A stretch of 64,000 bases of DNA from Hyperoodon ampullatus. Lineage: Eukaryota; Chordata; Mammalia; Artiodactyla; Ziphiidae. The translations under genes were made by a program, and so were the position numbers. The stretch spans positions 43,520,368 through 43,584,367 of the forward strand of contig OX457064.1 in assembly GCA_949752795.1 (NCBI GenBank), written 5' to 3'. The notes beneath the pieces are model-generated. The model was not told the DNA's origin and ran no database searches. It worked only from the letters and a program-made list of their open reading frames with translations. This document shows positions 45,100-56,355 of this stretch, in pieces; the stretch's first letter is position 1; the number at the start of each line of letters is the position of its first letter.

Positions 45100-45270
45100 C
45101 TTAGTTCTTCACACCGGGTCCTCTGAGTTAGAATGTTCCCATCTTGCATATGGGAAAACTGAGGCTTTGTGAGTGGTAATGAATTGGCCCAAGGCGAGTT
45201 GCTAGTAAGTGGCAACCCAGGGTTGGAATCCAGGCTAAGCCAACTCCATACTCCATGCACCTATGTGTGT
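45100..45270 (-). mobile_element. MIR SINE
   Basis: TATGGGAAAACTGAGGCTTTG, GGCCCAAGGCGAGTTGCTAGTAAGTGG and GGTTGGAATCCAGGC read as reverse-oriented MIR core and head. Confidence 0.87.
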
Positions 45271-46440
45271 ATTGAACTTATCAGTGCCCTACAGCCAGAG
45301 ATCACCAGGATCCTACCTGTAATTAAATAAATTAATCTTATTCCTTGTGACAAGAATGGAGAATACACACCACAGGGGACAGTGGGGTGTTTTAGTAAGA
45401 AGAACCTATTACAGGATTTGGGCTTTGGTTGGAGGTGATTTGAAAGGAGTGTCTGAGGAAGTAGAGGGCTTGGCCTAGACAGTTTGCTGTTAAAATGCTC
45501 TTAGAAGAGTATATATTGAACATAGTCTGTAACTACACTATGGTTAATCTTTAAAAAATTTTTTTTGTTTGTAGAATGGGTAGATGAATAATTCAAAACT
45601 ATGGTGGCTGCACAGAAGTATTTAAGATTTTGGACAGGACATATTGGCCAACTATCATATAGGGTATTAGCAGAAACAAAATGACTTCTAGTCCTTTAAG
45701 TAGGTTTTGAATTCAAGTACCTAGACTATGAAACCCAGGAAATACTATGTCCCAGAATTCAGTTGGTTCTGCTTTAGGTAGTAATGTAGCTTTGTTTAAA
45801 TTTAACTTAGTAACAGACTGTTCTATTTGTCCTGTAGTATTTAATATAGGTGTAACAGGAAGTATTCACTATAGCATAAACTACCCTTTGGTTTACTATA
45901 AGGAAATTAAGTGCTATACAATTGTCAATGACAACTCTAATAAATGTATTTAGACTGGTTTTTCAGGCTTTCAGAGCAGAAGTGGTAATTTATTACTTTG
46001 TGCTAAGGTTAGAGATAAGTTTTGAACCATCTTCTCTAGTTTTAATCTACATATGAAAGTTGTAGTTTGGAGAGTATGCATTAAAAGGCATTCAATAGTC
46101 TCTTCTGAATTTTTAAAAATACTTGTGTTTATTTTATTTTGGAGAGTTCTGGGTATCATTTTGAAGGAGGGTAAGACTCACTGGTGGGATGGTAGTTTTC
46201 AGTATCTGAAAATGTCTAATAATTACTCTAGATACCCAAAACAAGTTAGAGTGTGGTACATAATTATAAGCCTGATGCACATATAAAAAGTAGTATCTTA
46301 GTGGCGCATAGAGTATTGGGTGGATAGTTATTATATATTATAGTAGGAGTCATTCTGTGTGCCTTGAGTTGGACAGATTCCTTGAGTGGAATTAAGTAGT
46401 TTTGATAAAGTAGGCTGAATTGTATCTGAAGAGAAGAGGG
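45271..46440. other. unclassified sequence
   Basis: The part at 45280-45490 looks repeat-like (GACAAGAATGGAGAATACAC, GGTTGGAGGTGATTTGAAAGG) but I cannot name it. The remainder is AT-rich with only short frames. Confidence 0.45.
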
Positions 46441-46911
46441 GTTAAGTTTATTCCTACTTTTTTTTATTCTTTTTGATGCTGTGGTAAATTTTGTTAATCT
46501 TTTTCAGAGAACTAACTTTTTGTTTTTCTCTGTTCTCTAGTCTTCAATTATTTCCACTTTGATCATTATTATTATTTCCTTTCTTCCACTTGTACTGAGT
46601 TTAATTTTCTCATGTTTTCTAGTTTCCTAAGGGGAAAAGTTAGATTATTTATTTGGGATATTTCTTTTTTAATATAGACATTTACAACTAAAAGATTCCC
46701 TGTAAGCACTGCTTTGGCTGCATCCTATAAGTAGTGATATGTTGTGTTTTCATTTTCATTCATTTCAAAGTATTTTCTAATTTCCCTTTTGATTTCTTCT
46801 TTGACTCATTGGTTATTTAGGAATATATTGTTTAATTTACACATATTTGTGGATTTCCTATATTTTTGATATTAATTTCTAATTTAATTCCATTGTAATC
46901 AGATCTTACTT
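46441..46911 (-). mobile_element. old L1 ORF2, segment 1 of a multiply interrupted copy
   Basis: TTTTTCAGAGAACTAACTTTTTG, CTGTAAGCACTGCTTTGGCTGCATCC and TCATTGGTTATTTAGGAATATATTG are reverse-oriented L1 ORF2 phrases. The copy continues beyond the LTR at 47288. Confidence 0.85.
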
Positions 46912-47287
46912 TGTGTATTAGTTGCTGGTGTTGTCATAATAAAATACCGTAAATTGGGTGGCTTAAACAACAGAAATTTATGTTCTCACAGTTCTGGAGG
47001 CTAAACCCCAAGATAAAGGTGCCAGCAGTGTTGGTTTCCTCTGAGGCCTCTCTCTTTGGCTTGCAGATGGTTATCCCTCCATATATGCATGCCCCTAGTA
47101 TCTCTTTTTGTCCTAATCTCTTCTTTAAGGACACCAGTCAGATTGGATTAGTGTCCACTCCAGTGGCCTTATTTTAATTTAAGCACCTCTTTAAAAGCCT
47201 TAGCTCCAAATACAGTCACATTCTGAGGCATTGGGAGTTAGGGCTTCAACATATGAATTTAAGAGGACAAAATTCAGTTCATACACT
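46912..47287 (-). mobile_element. MaLR (MLT1-like) solo LTR
   Basis: TGTATTAGTTGCTGGTG, TAAATTGGGTGGCTTAAACAAC, GTTCTGGAGGCTAAACCCC, GGACACCAGTCAGATTGGATTAG, TCCAAATACAGTCACATTCTGAGG and CTTCAACATATGAATTT cover the LTR from end to end. Flanking CTTTG and CTTTA are compatible with the 5-base target duplication typical of ERVL-MaLR. It splits an older L1. Confidence 0.92.
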
Positions 47288-47801
47288 TTATAAGTGACTT
47301 AAATCCTTTGAAGTTTATTGAGGCTTTTTAAAAAAATGGTGTGGCATGGTTCTATCTGTATTCTGCTAGTTTTGGATGGAGTATTATATAAATGTATGTT
47401 ACCACTAGTTGGTTTGTAGTGTTGTTCAGATGTTCTATCTATTTCCTTGTTGATACCCTAACTGGTTGTTCTATCCAGTATTGAAAACTAGGTATTGAAA
47501 TTTCCAACTGTTCTTATAGAATTGTCTATTTCTCCTTTCAGTGCTGTCATTTTTTCATGCATTTTGAGATTCTTGTTAAGTGCATATGGTTGTCTCTGTC
47601 ATGTCTTCCTTATGGATTGACTTTGCTTCTAGTAACAATTTTTGTCTTGAAGTCACTTTGAATATACTGTAGCCATTCCAGCTCTTCTTTGCTTTCTCTT
47701 TGCATAATACCTTTCTCATCCTTTTACTTTCAATCCATTTGTATTTCTGAATCTGAATTATGCCTTGTAGACAGCATATAATTGGATCTTTCTGTTTGCT
47801 T
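47288..47801 (-). mobile_element. old L1 ORF2, segment 2
   Basis: TTTTGGATGGAGTATTATATAAATG, ATAGAATTGTCTATTTCTCCTTTCAG and GCCTTGTAGACAGCATATAATTGG are reverse-oriented endonuclease-domain phrases of L1, continuing in order from segment 1. Confidence 0.87.
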
Positions 47802-47976
47802 TTTTTTTCTTAAATATTTGTTTATTTTTATTTTTGGCTGTGTGGACTCTCTAATTGTGGCACGTGGGCTTAATTACCCCACAGCAAGTGGGATCTTAGT
47901 TCCCCGAGCAGGGATTGAACCCATGCCCCCTGTATTGGAAGGCGATTCTTAACTACTGGACCACCAAGGAAGTCCC
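47802..47976 (-). mobile_element. tRNA-derived SINE inside old L1
   Basis: TTTTTGGCTGTGTGGACTCTC... GGCACGTGGGCTTAATTACCCC... GGGATTGAACCCATGCCCCC... ACTGGACCACCAAGGAAGTCCC is a CHR-family SINE with more substitutions than the others, hence probably one of the older copies. No clear target-site duplication. Confidence 0.88.
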
Positions 47977-49257
47977 TTGTTAATCATTCAGACAGTCTGA
48001 TTTTGATTGGAGTATTTAGTTCATTTATATTTAATTACTGGTACATAGGATTTATGTCTGCCATTTTGCAATTTGTTTTTTCTACATCTTATGTTTTTTC
48101 TGTATTCCTCCATTACTGCCTTTTTGTGTTAAATAGATATTTCGTAGTATTTCTTTTAAATTTTCTTGTTGTTTCCTCTATTTCTTTAGTTATTATCTTA
48201 GTGGTTGTCCCAGGGTAATTAACATCTTATTTTAGAATAATCTAGTTCAGATTAATACCACAGTAATCTTTAAACTATTTAACACTCTTCTCCAAGAGAG
48301 CTTCATTTTTTCCGCCTCCTTTGTGCTAGTTTTGCCATCAAATTATATCATTTTTCATTATAAGCTATCAACAGTTTTATAACTATTACTTTATGTAGTT
48401 GTCTTTTAAATCAGATAGAAGAAAATAATTACAAATATACACATACTTTTTTTACATTTATTTATGGAGTTTCTTTTACCAATGCTCTTTATTTATTGTG
48501 TGGATTTCAGTTACTCCTTAGTCCTTTCATTTTAGGTTGAGGGATTTCCTTTAGTGTTTCTTATAGGGCAAATATGTTGGTGATGAAGAATTCTTTCAGT
48601 TTTTGTTTATCTGGAGATATCTCCTTTGTTTTTAAAGGATAATTTTGAAGGATATAGCATTCTTGGTTGACAGTCTTTTTCTTTTAGCACTTTGAGTATG
48701 TTATCACACTGCCTTCTAGCCTCCATGGTTTTTGTTGAGAACTCAGCTTTTAATTTTATTGAGGATCCCTTTTATGTGATGAGTTGCTTTTCACTACATT
48801 CACGATTCTTTATATGCCTTTGACTTTCAACAGTTTGACAATGATGTTTCAAGGCATGGATCTCTTTGAGCTTATCCTACTTGAATTTGTTGAGTTCCTG
48901 GGTGTGTAGATTAATATTTTTCACCAAATCTGTGGGACTTGAGGGCTTTAAAAAATATATGCATTTTCCCTTTCTGAGATTCCCATTTTCTCTCTGAGGC
49001 TCTCTTCATCTATCTTCATTTTTTTTCTTTTCTATTCACCAGATGGGATAAGTTGACCTATCTTCATTCCAAGTTCATTGAGTCTTTATGCCATTCAAAT
49101 CTACTACTAAGCTCTGCTAAGGAATTTTTTTTTCCAGTTATTGCACTTTTCAACTTCATTTCTGTTTTGCTGTTTTAATTAAATTCTTTGTTATTGATAG
49201 TCTCTATCTGGTGGGACATTGTTCTCATACTTTAATTTTTTAGACATGGTTTATTTT
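47977..49257 (-). mobile_element. old L1, inter-ORF region and ORF1, segment 3
   Basis: TTTTGATTGGAGTATTTAGTTC (inter-ORF), TTTCTTATAGGGCAAATATGTTGG, CACACTGCCTTCTAGCCTCCATGG and CTTTTCACTACATTCACGATTC run in the order expected from ORF2 start through ORF1 in reverse. Stops are frequent. Confidence 0.83.
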
Positions 49258-49274
49258 AGTTCTTTAACATTCTT

Positions 49275-49486
49275 TTTTTTTTTTTTTTTTTTGTGGTACA
49301 CGGGCCTCTCACTGTTGTGGCCTCTCCCATTGCGGAGCACAGGCTCCGGACGCGCAGGCTCAGCGGCCATGGCTCATCGGCTCAGCTGCTCCGTGGCATG
49401 TGGGATCCTCCCGGACCGGGGCACGAACCCGCGTCCCCTGCATCGGCAGGCGGACTATCAACCACTGCGCCACCAGGGAAGCCCCC
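49275..49486 (-). mobile_element. CHR-type SINE with exact 17-base target duplication
   Basis: Long T-run, body TGTGGTACACGGGCC, head ending CACCAGGGAAGCCCC. The target AGTTCTTTAACATTCTT is exact at 49258-49274 and 49487-49503. CpG sites are well kept, so the insertion is recent. It lies in an old L1. Confidence 0.97.
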
Positions 49487-50600
49487 AGTTCTTTAACATT
49501 CTTATAACAGCTATCTAGTAAATCCAACATCAGGACTTCCTCAGGAACAATTTCTCTTGCCTACTTTTTATCCTGTCTGGGTGCCATACATTCCTATCTC
49601 TCTGTGTCTCGCTCCCCCATGGTCTTTTGTTTTTGCTGTTTGTGGTGGTTGCTGCTGCTGCTGTGGTTTGCTTAGTGATGTTCCTGGACTAATTCTTCAA
49701 GTTTGTATCCTTTTTTACATGTAGCTACTGAAGTCTCTGTTAGATTAATTTAGTGGTCAACTAATGATTAGGCAGAAATTTTAAGTGCCTTGAGCCAAAG
49801 TCCTCCATACTTTACCAAGAAGTTCTATGTTTGTGTTGAGCATTCCTTCAACCCTTCATCAGGGAATTTATAAATCTGTTATGGCATTCACTTCCTGCTT
49901 GCATAGATCCTGAAGGTTAACCAGAGATGAGAGATTAAGGGCTTCTCAGGTATGTTCTGGTCATACCCAGAACATGTTCATGGTCTTCTAGATTTCCAAG
50001 AACATGTTAGATTTTCAAAGCCTTATTTTTTGGCCAGAGTCCTTTTAGCCTTAGTTGATACCACACTCCCCAGCCCTCAAAATGAGTCAGCTGCAGTGTT
50101 AAATAATTGTCCCCATTTGTTTTTCACAAATACCCTAGGGATTGGGGTACTCACGCACAGTGAAGTCTACATCAGGCCAAATAAAGACAAGCCCTGAGAA
50201 TGGGGCTTTTTTGGGAGCTGTCAGGTCAAATAGTGACAATTGAGAATGCGGCATTTGCAGAGCTCCAAACCTATTGTTCCCCTCCTGTGGTTGCATGTTT
50301 GCTGATTTTCACAGCTGCTGTAGTTGCAAGGCTGTTGGTTTTCAAGGCTACCAAAGAACAGGGAAGAAAGTGATGGGCAAGTAAAAACACCACAAAGCTT
50401 GCTGATCTTAAGAAGATTGAGCCACTTTTCTTGAATAAACATTCTTAGGGTTGTTCCAAAACATTGGTTAATTTCCAGAGTTCAGAAAACCTTGACATTT
50501 TTTGTCAGTGCATTTGTTGGTCCTGTGGATAAGAGTTTTTGTTTTTGAGGCACTCACTTCACCCTTTCAGAAGTACTTCACTCTTACTTAGTTTTTTAGT
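49487..50600 (-). mobile_element. old L1, ORF1 start and 5'UTR, segment 4
   Basis: CTAGTAAATCCAACATCAGGACTTCCTCAGG near 49517 is a typical reverse-oriented L1M phrase. The following kilobase is less AT-rich and consistent with an old 5'UTR, including an imperfect internal repetition of GGGAGCTGTCAGGTCAAATAGTGACAATTGAG with the preceding segment. The right boundary is approximate. Confidence 0.6.
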
Positions 50601-51459
50601 TAATATTTTTTTACAGTTCTCTGCCTAAATTTCCAATATCATTCTTAAACTATATGAAAATAGCAATCATAGCTATTTTAAAGCTTGTATCTGATACCTT
50701 TATCTGTAATGCCTATAATCTGTTAATAAATTACCATTACCATTAATCTACCATTACTAGATGCAGAAGCCAAGAATTTCTTTACTTTTATTCAAATTTA
50801 GTGTTGTAAAAATGTTGAGTTACATCAATCCTAATAATTTGAATGGTCTACTAGAAAGTTTGCCTCCTCAAATCTCTTTTCCTTATATGATGAATGAGAG
50901 TTTAGGGTTAAATTATCTCCAGAATGCTTAGCTGACTTAATGTCTTTTTCTCTGCATGACATTTAGCACTTGTTTGCTTTTCTTAAAAGTTAAGACAAAT
51001 TAAATAACTGTTTCCTTCAAACTTCCCAAGACAGTTATTCCAGATTGTGTTCTCCTAAAATGTTGTATTTACCTTTATATACTTCACAATGTGGTTTGGA
51101 CTTTGCTTTTAAGGATATTTCTTTTTTTACTAGAATAGCCAAGAACATGTTTCATTCCTTTGTCTTTTGTGTTCTTTAAGAAAAACGTAATAAGGGACAT
51201 AAGTACTTCAAAAATTGTGTCTTATTTAAAAATTATTGGCTGCGTTATCTGCTGCACTAAGTAAAAAGGCAAGTTAGAATGTAATGTACCAATTTTTTGT
51301 TAATAAAGGAAAATTAGGTGTGCTTATATTTGTACGTGTGTAAAGAGTGACGTAGAATGGTACATGAGAACCGATTTCCTCAAAGAATTAAGGTTTTCAG
51401 TGTGTCAGGGAATAGGAACTATTTTACTTTACACATTTTTAGATTATTTAATTTGTGCT
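50601..51459. other. unclassified sequence
   Basis: AT-rich unique DNA; no gene or repeat recognised. Confidence 0.5.
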
Positions 51460-51660
51460 AATAATTAATATGTTTTGAGTGCTTACAAGGTTGTACACTT
51501 TGCTAAATTCTCTACTAGTTTTCACTAATTTAAATCTCAAAACAAGTATAGAAGACAGGTTCTATTATTTCCCCATTTTATAAACAGGGAAATTTAAGTG
51601 TAAAACATTAGGGACTTTCCCAAAGTTACACAATACTTGGCAGACTGGGATTCAAAATAG
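51460..51660 (-). mobile_element. MIR SINE, near full length
   Basis: TTTTGAGTGCTTACAAGGTTG, TATTATTTCCCCATTTTATAAACAGGG, CCCAAAGTTACACAATACTTGGCAGACTGGGATTCAAA follow the reverse complement of MIR over most of its length. Confidence 0.9.
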
Positions 51661-53447
51661 CTTGTTTTGTTTGACCTTTATTCTAATCATTTAAAAAAAG
51701 AGGCATTGAATAAACAATATTATTGTAATAGAATCAATTTGCTTAATTTAGTCACTTTAAATCATTATATATTTGTACAGTAGGTCTTAATTTCACTGTA
51801 GAATGAAATGAATTTTGTTCCTAGCTAATATTAAAGGCCAGTGAGAATAAACCCAATCAAAAATTTCAGTGGAACTTCTGGTTTGAACAATAGGTAGGGA
51901 GTCAAGGGAAATCAGTGCATTGATTCTTTGTGACTTGAGAATATCTTTTAATGTATTCTCTAATTTCTAATCTCATACATAGTTAATGTGTCTGTTTACC
52001 TACTGCATGGGACTGAAAGACACTAAGGAGGAATAAATTCCACCACCCCCCCTTATTTTTTCCTGAAACATCCTTTGGGGTCCTTGAATAAAAGATAATC
52101 TGCAAATGCTGAAGTCTTTTGTATAAGAATTGACTGTACTCTGGAGGTAAAGGTCTGCAGTGAGTTCTACCATCTGGTATACATGTTTAAAACAGGAAAG
52201 CATCTTACATACAACAATTTTGACAGACACTCATTTTTTAATGGGTAAGCCAGGTTATCCTCAAAGGTACTGAGTAGGGAAAATAATCAAGTATTCAATG
52301 GCTTGAATTTTCCTTCTTTTAATTTCCCATTTCCCCATAACAGCTTACAACTTGCATTCATCTCTTTGCTAATTGCTTCATTAATGCTTTGTAAATTAGA
52401 ATGTTTGTTATACACTGCAGTTGTTAGGTTGCCTCAGGCAGAGTAAATTCTAACTTTAAATAATCTCAATAAAATTATTGCTGAAAAACTAAGGTTTATA
52501 GCTCTTTGTGCATTTATACTTGGTGGAATCTATACTCCTTGAATGAGACTCTGTGATATACTTTGGATATAATGGAAACTGCTGTCTCAACTTAGCTTTT
52601 AATTATATTCATTTTTATGATTTTTAAATGGATACCATATGCTAGACCTTTTGGAACCAGTATGCATTGTAGATTAAAAAATGGTTATGGAAATTTTCCA
52701 CAGTAGCATATCCAAGGACAATACAAAGAACAAATATTTAAGAGAAATTAGGATATAGGAAGATCTGAGTTTCAATTTGTATTCAAGCTTAATCGCACAA
52801 AGTGATTGATACTGAGCTTGTGAAATTTTATTACCATTATGTGATAAATATGCTTTAGGTATAATACAGCCTGACTGAAGCTTTCTTTTTAAATATTTGC
52901 CACAGGGCTCAGCTTGATATTTAAAAACATTAAAATCTTCATGTAGCTATTTCAGACATGTTCACAACTATTCTTATGAAAACCTCACCTCACTTCTGGA
53001 CAAAGATGGAAAAACTGAAAGATGTTATAGAATATTATTACATGAATTGGTTGATTTAGACCATGTGTTAAAATATTAATTGCCCTACTAACCTAGCAAT
53101 TGGTACTTATAGATTCAGATGACCTTAAAAATAGGATTTTAAAGGTAGATTCTCTGATTTTTATTTTATTTTACTCAACCACAATGTCATATTTTTGCCA
53201 CATAAATCTTCCAGTACATTAAAGCAAAAATTTTGTCCTAATATAGATTTTTTTAAGTATTTGAAATATTTTGTCATTTTCACTAAACAAAAGAAAATTC
53301 TGAAACACATTAGGGTGCATTCTAATTTAATCATTTTATTTAGCTTTTTATTAAGAAATAATTTGACCTACAGAACAACCCTCTGAACTAAGGAAAATAA
53401 GTGATTATTAATATCATGTAGATGAAGAGGTTTAGGTGCAGAAAGAT
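51661..53447. other. unclassified sequence
   Basis: Nothing recognisable as a gene or repeat family in this AT-rich stretch. Confidence 0.5.
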
Positions 53448-53456
53448 TAAGTGAAT

Positions 53457-53661
53457 TTTTTTTTTTTTAATGGTACGCGGGCCTCCCACTGTTGTGGCCT
53501 CTCCCATTGCGGAGCACAAGCTCCGGACACGCAGGCTCAGCAGCCGTGGCTCACGGGCCCAGCCGCTCTGCGGCACGTGGGATCTTCCCGGACCAGGGCA
53601 TGAACCCGTGTCTCCTGCATCGGCAGGCGGACTCTCAACCACTGCGCCACCAGGGAAGCCC
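53457..53661 (-). mobile_element. CHR-type tRNA-derived SINE
   Basis: T-run, AATGGTACGCGGGCC body, head ending CACCAGGGAAGCCC. Exact 9-base target duplication TAAGTGAAT at 53448-53456 and 53662-53670. Confidence 0.96.
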
Positions 53662-53670
53662 TAAGTGAAT

Positions 53671-54905
53671 ATTTTAAGGGCTTGAATGGGTACTCAACTG
53701 TTCTGAATATTGTATCAGTTATAAAGGATTGGTAAAAAAAAAATCATTATAAAATTAGAGAATGCATAATTCTATACTTAAAATAAAACATGAGATGAAA
53801 GTTTTATATGTGCAGGCATTTTTCCTAGCAATGAAAGATTTTTTCGGATGCACAGGAAGAAAGAGACACACAATCCAAGGGAGATAATTATACATTTGAA
53901 TAAATGTAACAAAGTTTCATAAATTAAAATGGCAATAAAAACCTTCTAAAATAAAGGCAAAATAATTATGTTCTAACTCATACATAGCCGTATAAAATTG
54001 CACATAGATGATTGTCTGGTTTATTCATTCTTTCATGGCACAGATATTTATTGAGTGCCTACTGTATGTTAAGGACGTGTTCTAAGAACTTGGAACCCTA
54101 GAGTGAATGTTTCATTGAAACTCTTTTAGAAAGTTGTCTTTCAACTTATATAGTTTCATAGATACTGTATAATGATAATGAGGATGAATACTAACCGTTT
54201 AAATGCTATGTACTTCTTTCATATTAAGATTTTTTCCAACATAATATAAATGTATATTATGAACAGTGGCATGGTAATGACTACAACTGCTATAGTTTAG
54301 TGTAAAACGAATTGAGTGATGTTGAGTAAAATGAAAGAAAAATCCCTGCCACAACAACAGCAAAAAATAAACTGGCAAATAATCTAAGCGGTGATGAGAA
54401 AGAGAAGTTGGAATGAAGGTACTTTGTCAGTTCTAATTACCCTAATTTGAAAAAGCAAATAGGCCCACCAGATGTTACTACATGAGTTAGTAACATCTAG
54501 ACATGAGTCTGTCTTCAACATTAAAAGTAATTAACTTACATGCTTACACTTGTACAATTTCTCAGACTGAAATTAAATTCACATGTTATAACTTTCTGTA
54601 ACTCTGTCTTGAAACAAAACCCTTATTAGAATGATGTAAATTCCTTGTAAATGAGAACATTCTGGCTATCTACTCATAGGCTATCCTTTGAGGAGACTGT
54701 CCAGGGCAGGGTTCACCACTCCCAGCATTTGTGGTAGGGAGTGGGGCCTTAGACCTTGTTATCCTGCTTCCTTTTGTGGCTACATGGCTGTTGCTCATTG
54801 ATTCCCTTGACACATTTTCTTTGTCTTATCAACTCCTCCAGAGCCCCAGAAAGGGAAGGTAAACTGAGGCAGTGTTGTGGCTGTATTTTCTCTCTGCTGG
54901 TCATC
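53671..54905. other. mostly unique sequence with a small L2 remnant
   Basis: The block at about 54020-54110 (GATATTTATTGAGTGCCTACTGTATG, TTCTAAGAACTTGGAACCC) is the reverse-oriented 3' end of an L2. Otherwise no gene or repeat is recognised. Confidence 0.55.
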
Positions 54906-55125
54906 TTATTGACTATAATAATGGCAGCTAACACTTATCGAATGCCAGGTGGTTGTCTTTGTGCTTTACATGTATATTCAACTTTTTAATCATCAAGTCT
55001 TTTTGTTAAGTTTATTCAGGACCTGTATTTTACAGATGAGCATGCTGAGGCCCAGGGTGGTCAAAGGGTCAGTAAACACCTAGTGGTCTGAGATTTGAAC
55101 CCAGGCCATCCAGATCAGAAGATCT
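54906..55125 (-). mobile_element. MIR SINE, near full length
   Basis: GGCAGCTAACACTTATCGAATG, TTTGTGCTTTACATGTATATTCAAC, TTTTACAGATGAGCATGCTGAGGC and GATTTGAACCCAGGCC read as reverse-oriented MIR tail, core and head. Confidence 0.9.
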
Positions 55126-55189
55126 GCTTGTAACAAGTCATGACTGTGGAGTAAAAACATTTTATGGTTTCGATTTTCCTATACTCATG

Positions 55190-55365
55190 TTTATGTCTTT
55201 GACCTAATCTTCCTTAATCCTGACTTTTTAATTCATAAAATAAGAAAATGAATCTCTGTCCTGCTTCCATCACAGAGTTGTCATTGGTAACAAATTTTAA
55301 TGTATGAAAAAATATTTGGAAGCTGTAAAATACTATATATGTGAAGATTATTATCATTATCACTT
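55190..55365 (+). mobile_element. MIR SINE 3' part
   Basis: CATAAAATAAGAAAATGAATCTC, CACAGAGTTGTCATTGG, ATATTTGGAAGCTGTAAAATACTATATATG and a terminal ATTATTATCATTATCA resemble the forward MIR core and 3' end. It faces the MIR at 54906-55125. Confidence 0.75.
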
Positions 55366-55522
55366 GGCACTATTGAAAACCTTTTTCTTTACTCAACTAT
55401 TTTCTTTCTGGCCTTGTGACAATGATCTCATTCAGCTTTTCTCTAGCTTTTCTGACTGTTCCTTTTCTTTGCCTTTTTCTGGTGCCATTTTCTTTTAACA
55501 CCCACAAAGACTTGTTTTGTGA

Positions 55523-56285
55523 CCTCACATATGATCTATCCTGGAGAATATTTTGTGTGTGTTTGAAAATAGTGTGTATTCGGTTCCTGTTGGGTGAAAT
55601 GTCATATATGTGTCTGTTAGGTCCATTTGGTCTAAAGTATAGCTTAAGTCCAATGTTCTCTCATGGGTATTCTTTTGAGATTATCTGTTGAAAGTATTGA
55701 GCTCCCCTATTTCTTTTGTATTGTCTATTTCTCCTTTCAGATCTGTTAGTATTTACTTACTAAATGTAGGTGTGCTGATGTGGGTGCATGTGTACTTATA
55801 GTTGTTATATCCTCTTGATGAATCAATCCCTTTATTATTTTATTATGTCCTATCTATTTTTACACTTTTAGACTTAAAGTCTACTTTGTCTGATGTAAGG
55901 ATAGCAGCTCTTCTCTCTGCTGGTTTACATTTGCATGGAGTACCGTTTTTCATCTCTTCACATTCAGCCTATGTGTGTCCCTAAAGCTAAAGCGAATCTC
56001 TTGTAGGCAGCATATTGTTGGGTCTTGTTTTTTTATCCATTCAGCCACTCTGTGTCTTTTGATTCATGTATTTAATTTATTTGTATTTAAAGTCATTATC
56101 GATAGGTAAGGACTTACCATTGCCTTCATAATAATGGATTTCTGGCTGTTTTGGAGTCCCTTGTTCCTTACTTCCTCCCTTGCTGTTTTCTTTTATGGAT
56201 TGTTAATTTTCCATAATGCTAGGTTTTGATTCCCTTCTCTTTCTCTTTTGTGTATCAACTGTAGATTTTTTTCTTGGTGGTTGCC
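55523..56285 (-). mobile_element. inverted 5' segment of an L1 (endonuclease to inter-ORF)
   Basis: TATGATCTATCCTGGAGAATATTTTG (endonuclease end), TCTATTTCTCCTTTCAGATCTG, CTCTTGTAGGCAGCATATTGTTGG and TTTAATTTATTTGTATTTAAAG run backwards from the endonuclease C-terminus to upstream of ORF2. The rest of the element lies to the right in forward orientation, so this is the inverted 5' portion of one insertion. Confidence 0.85.
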
Positions 56286-56355
56286 ATGAGAAGAAAGTAA
56301 GAAAGTAAGTTAGAAAAGTAAGTAAGTTAGAAAGTAAGTAAGAAAGAAGAAAGTA
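56286..56355. repeat. (GAAAGTAA)n-like microsatellite at an L1 inversion junction
   Basis: Irregular repetition of AAGTAAGTTAGAA and AGAAAGTAAG units between the oppositely oriented L1 parts. Confidence 0.9.

Noticed and set aside
45540..46420. Possible nuclear copy of mitochondrial DNA
   Set aside because: The composition looked unusual, but I could not match any mitochondrial gene, tRNA or control-region block on either strand.
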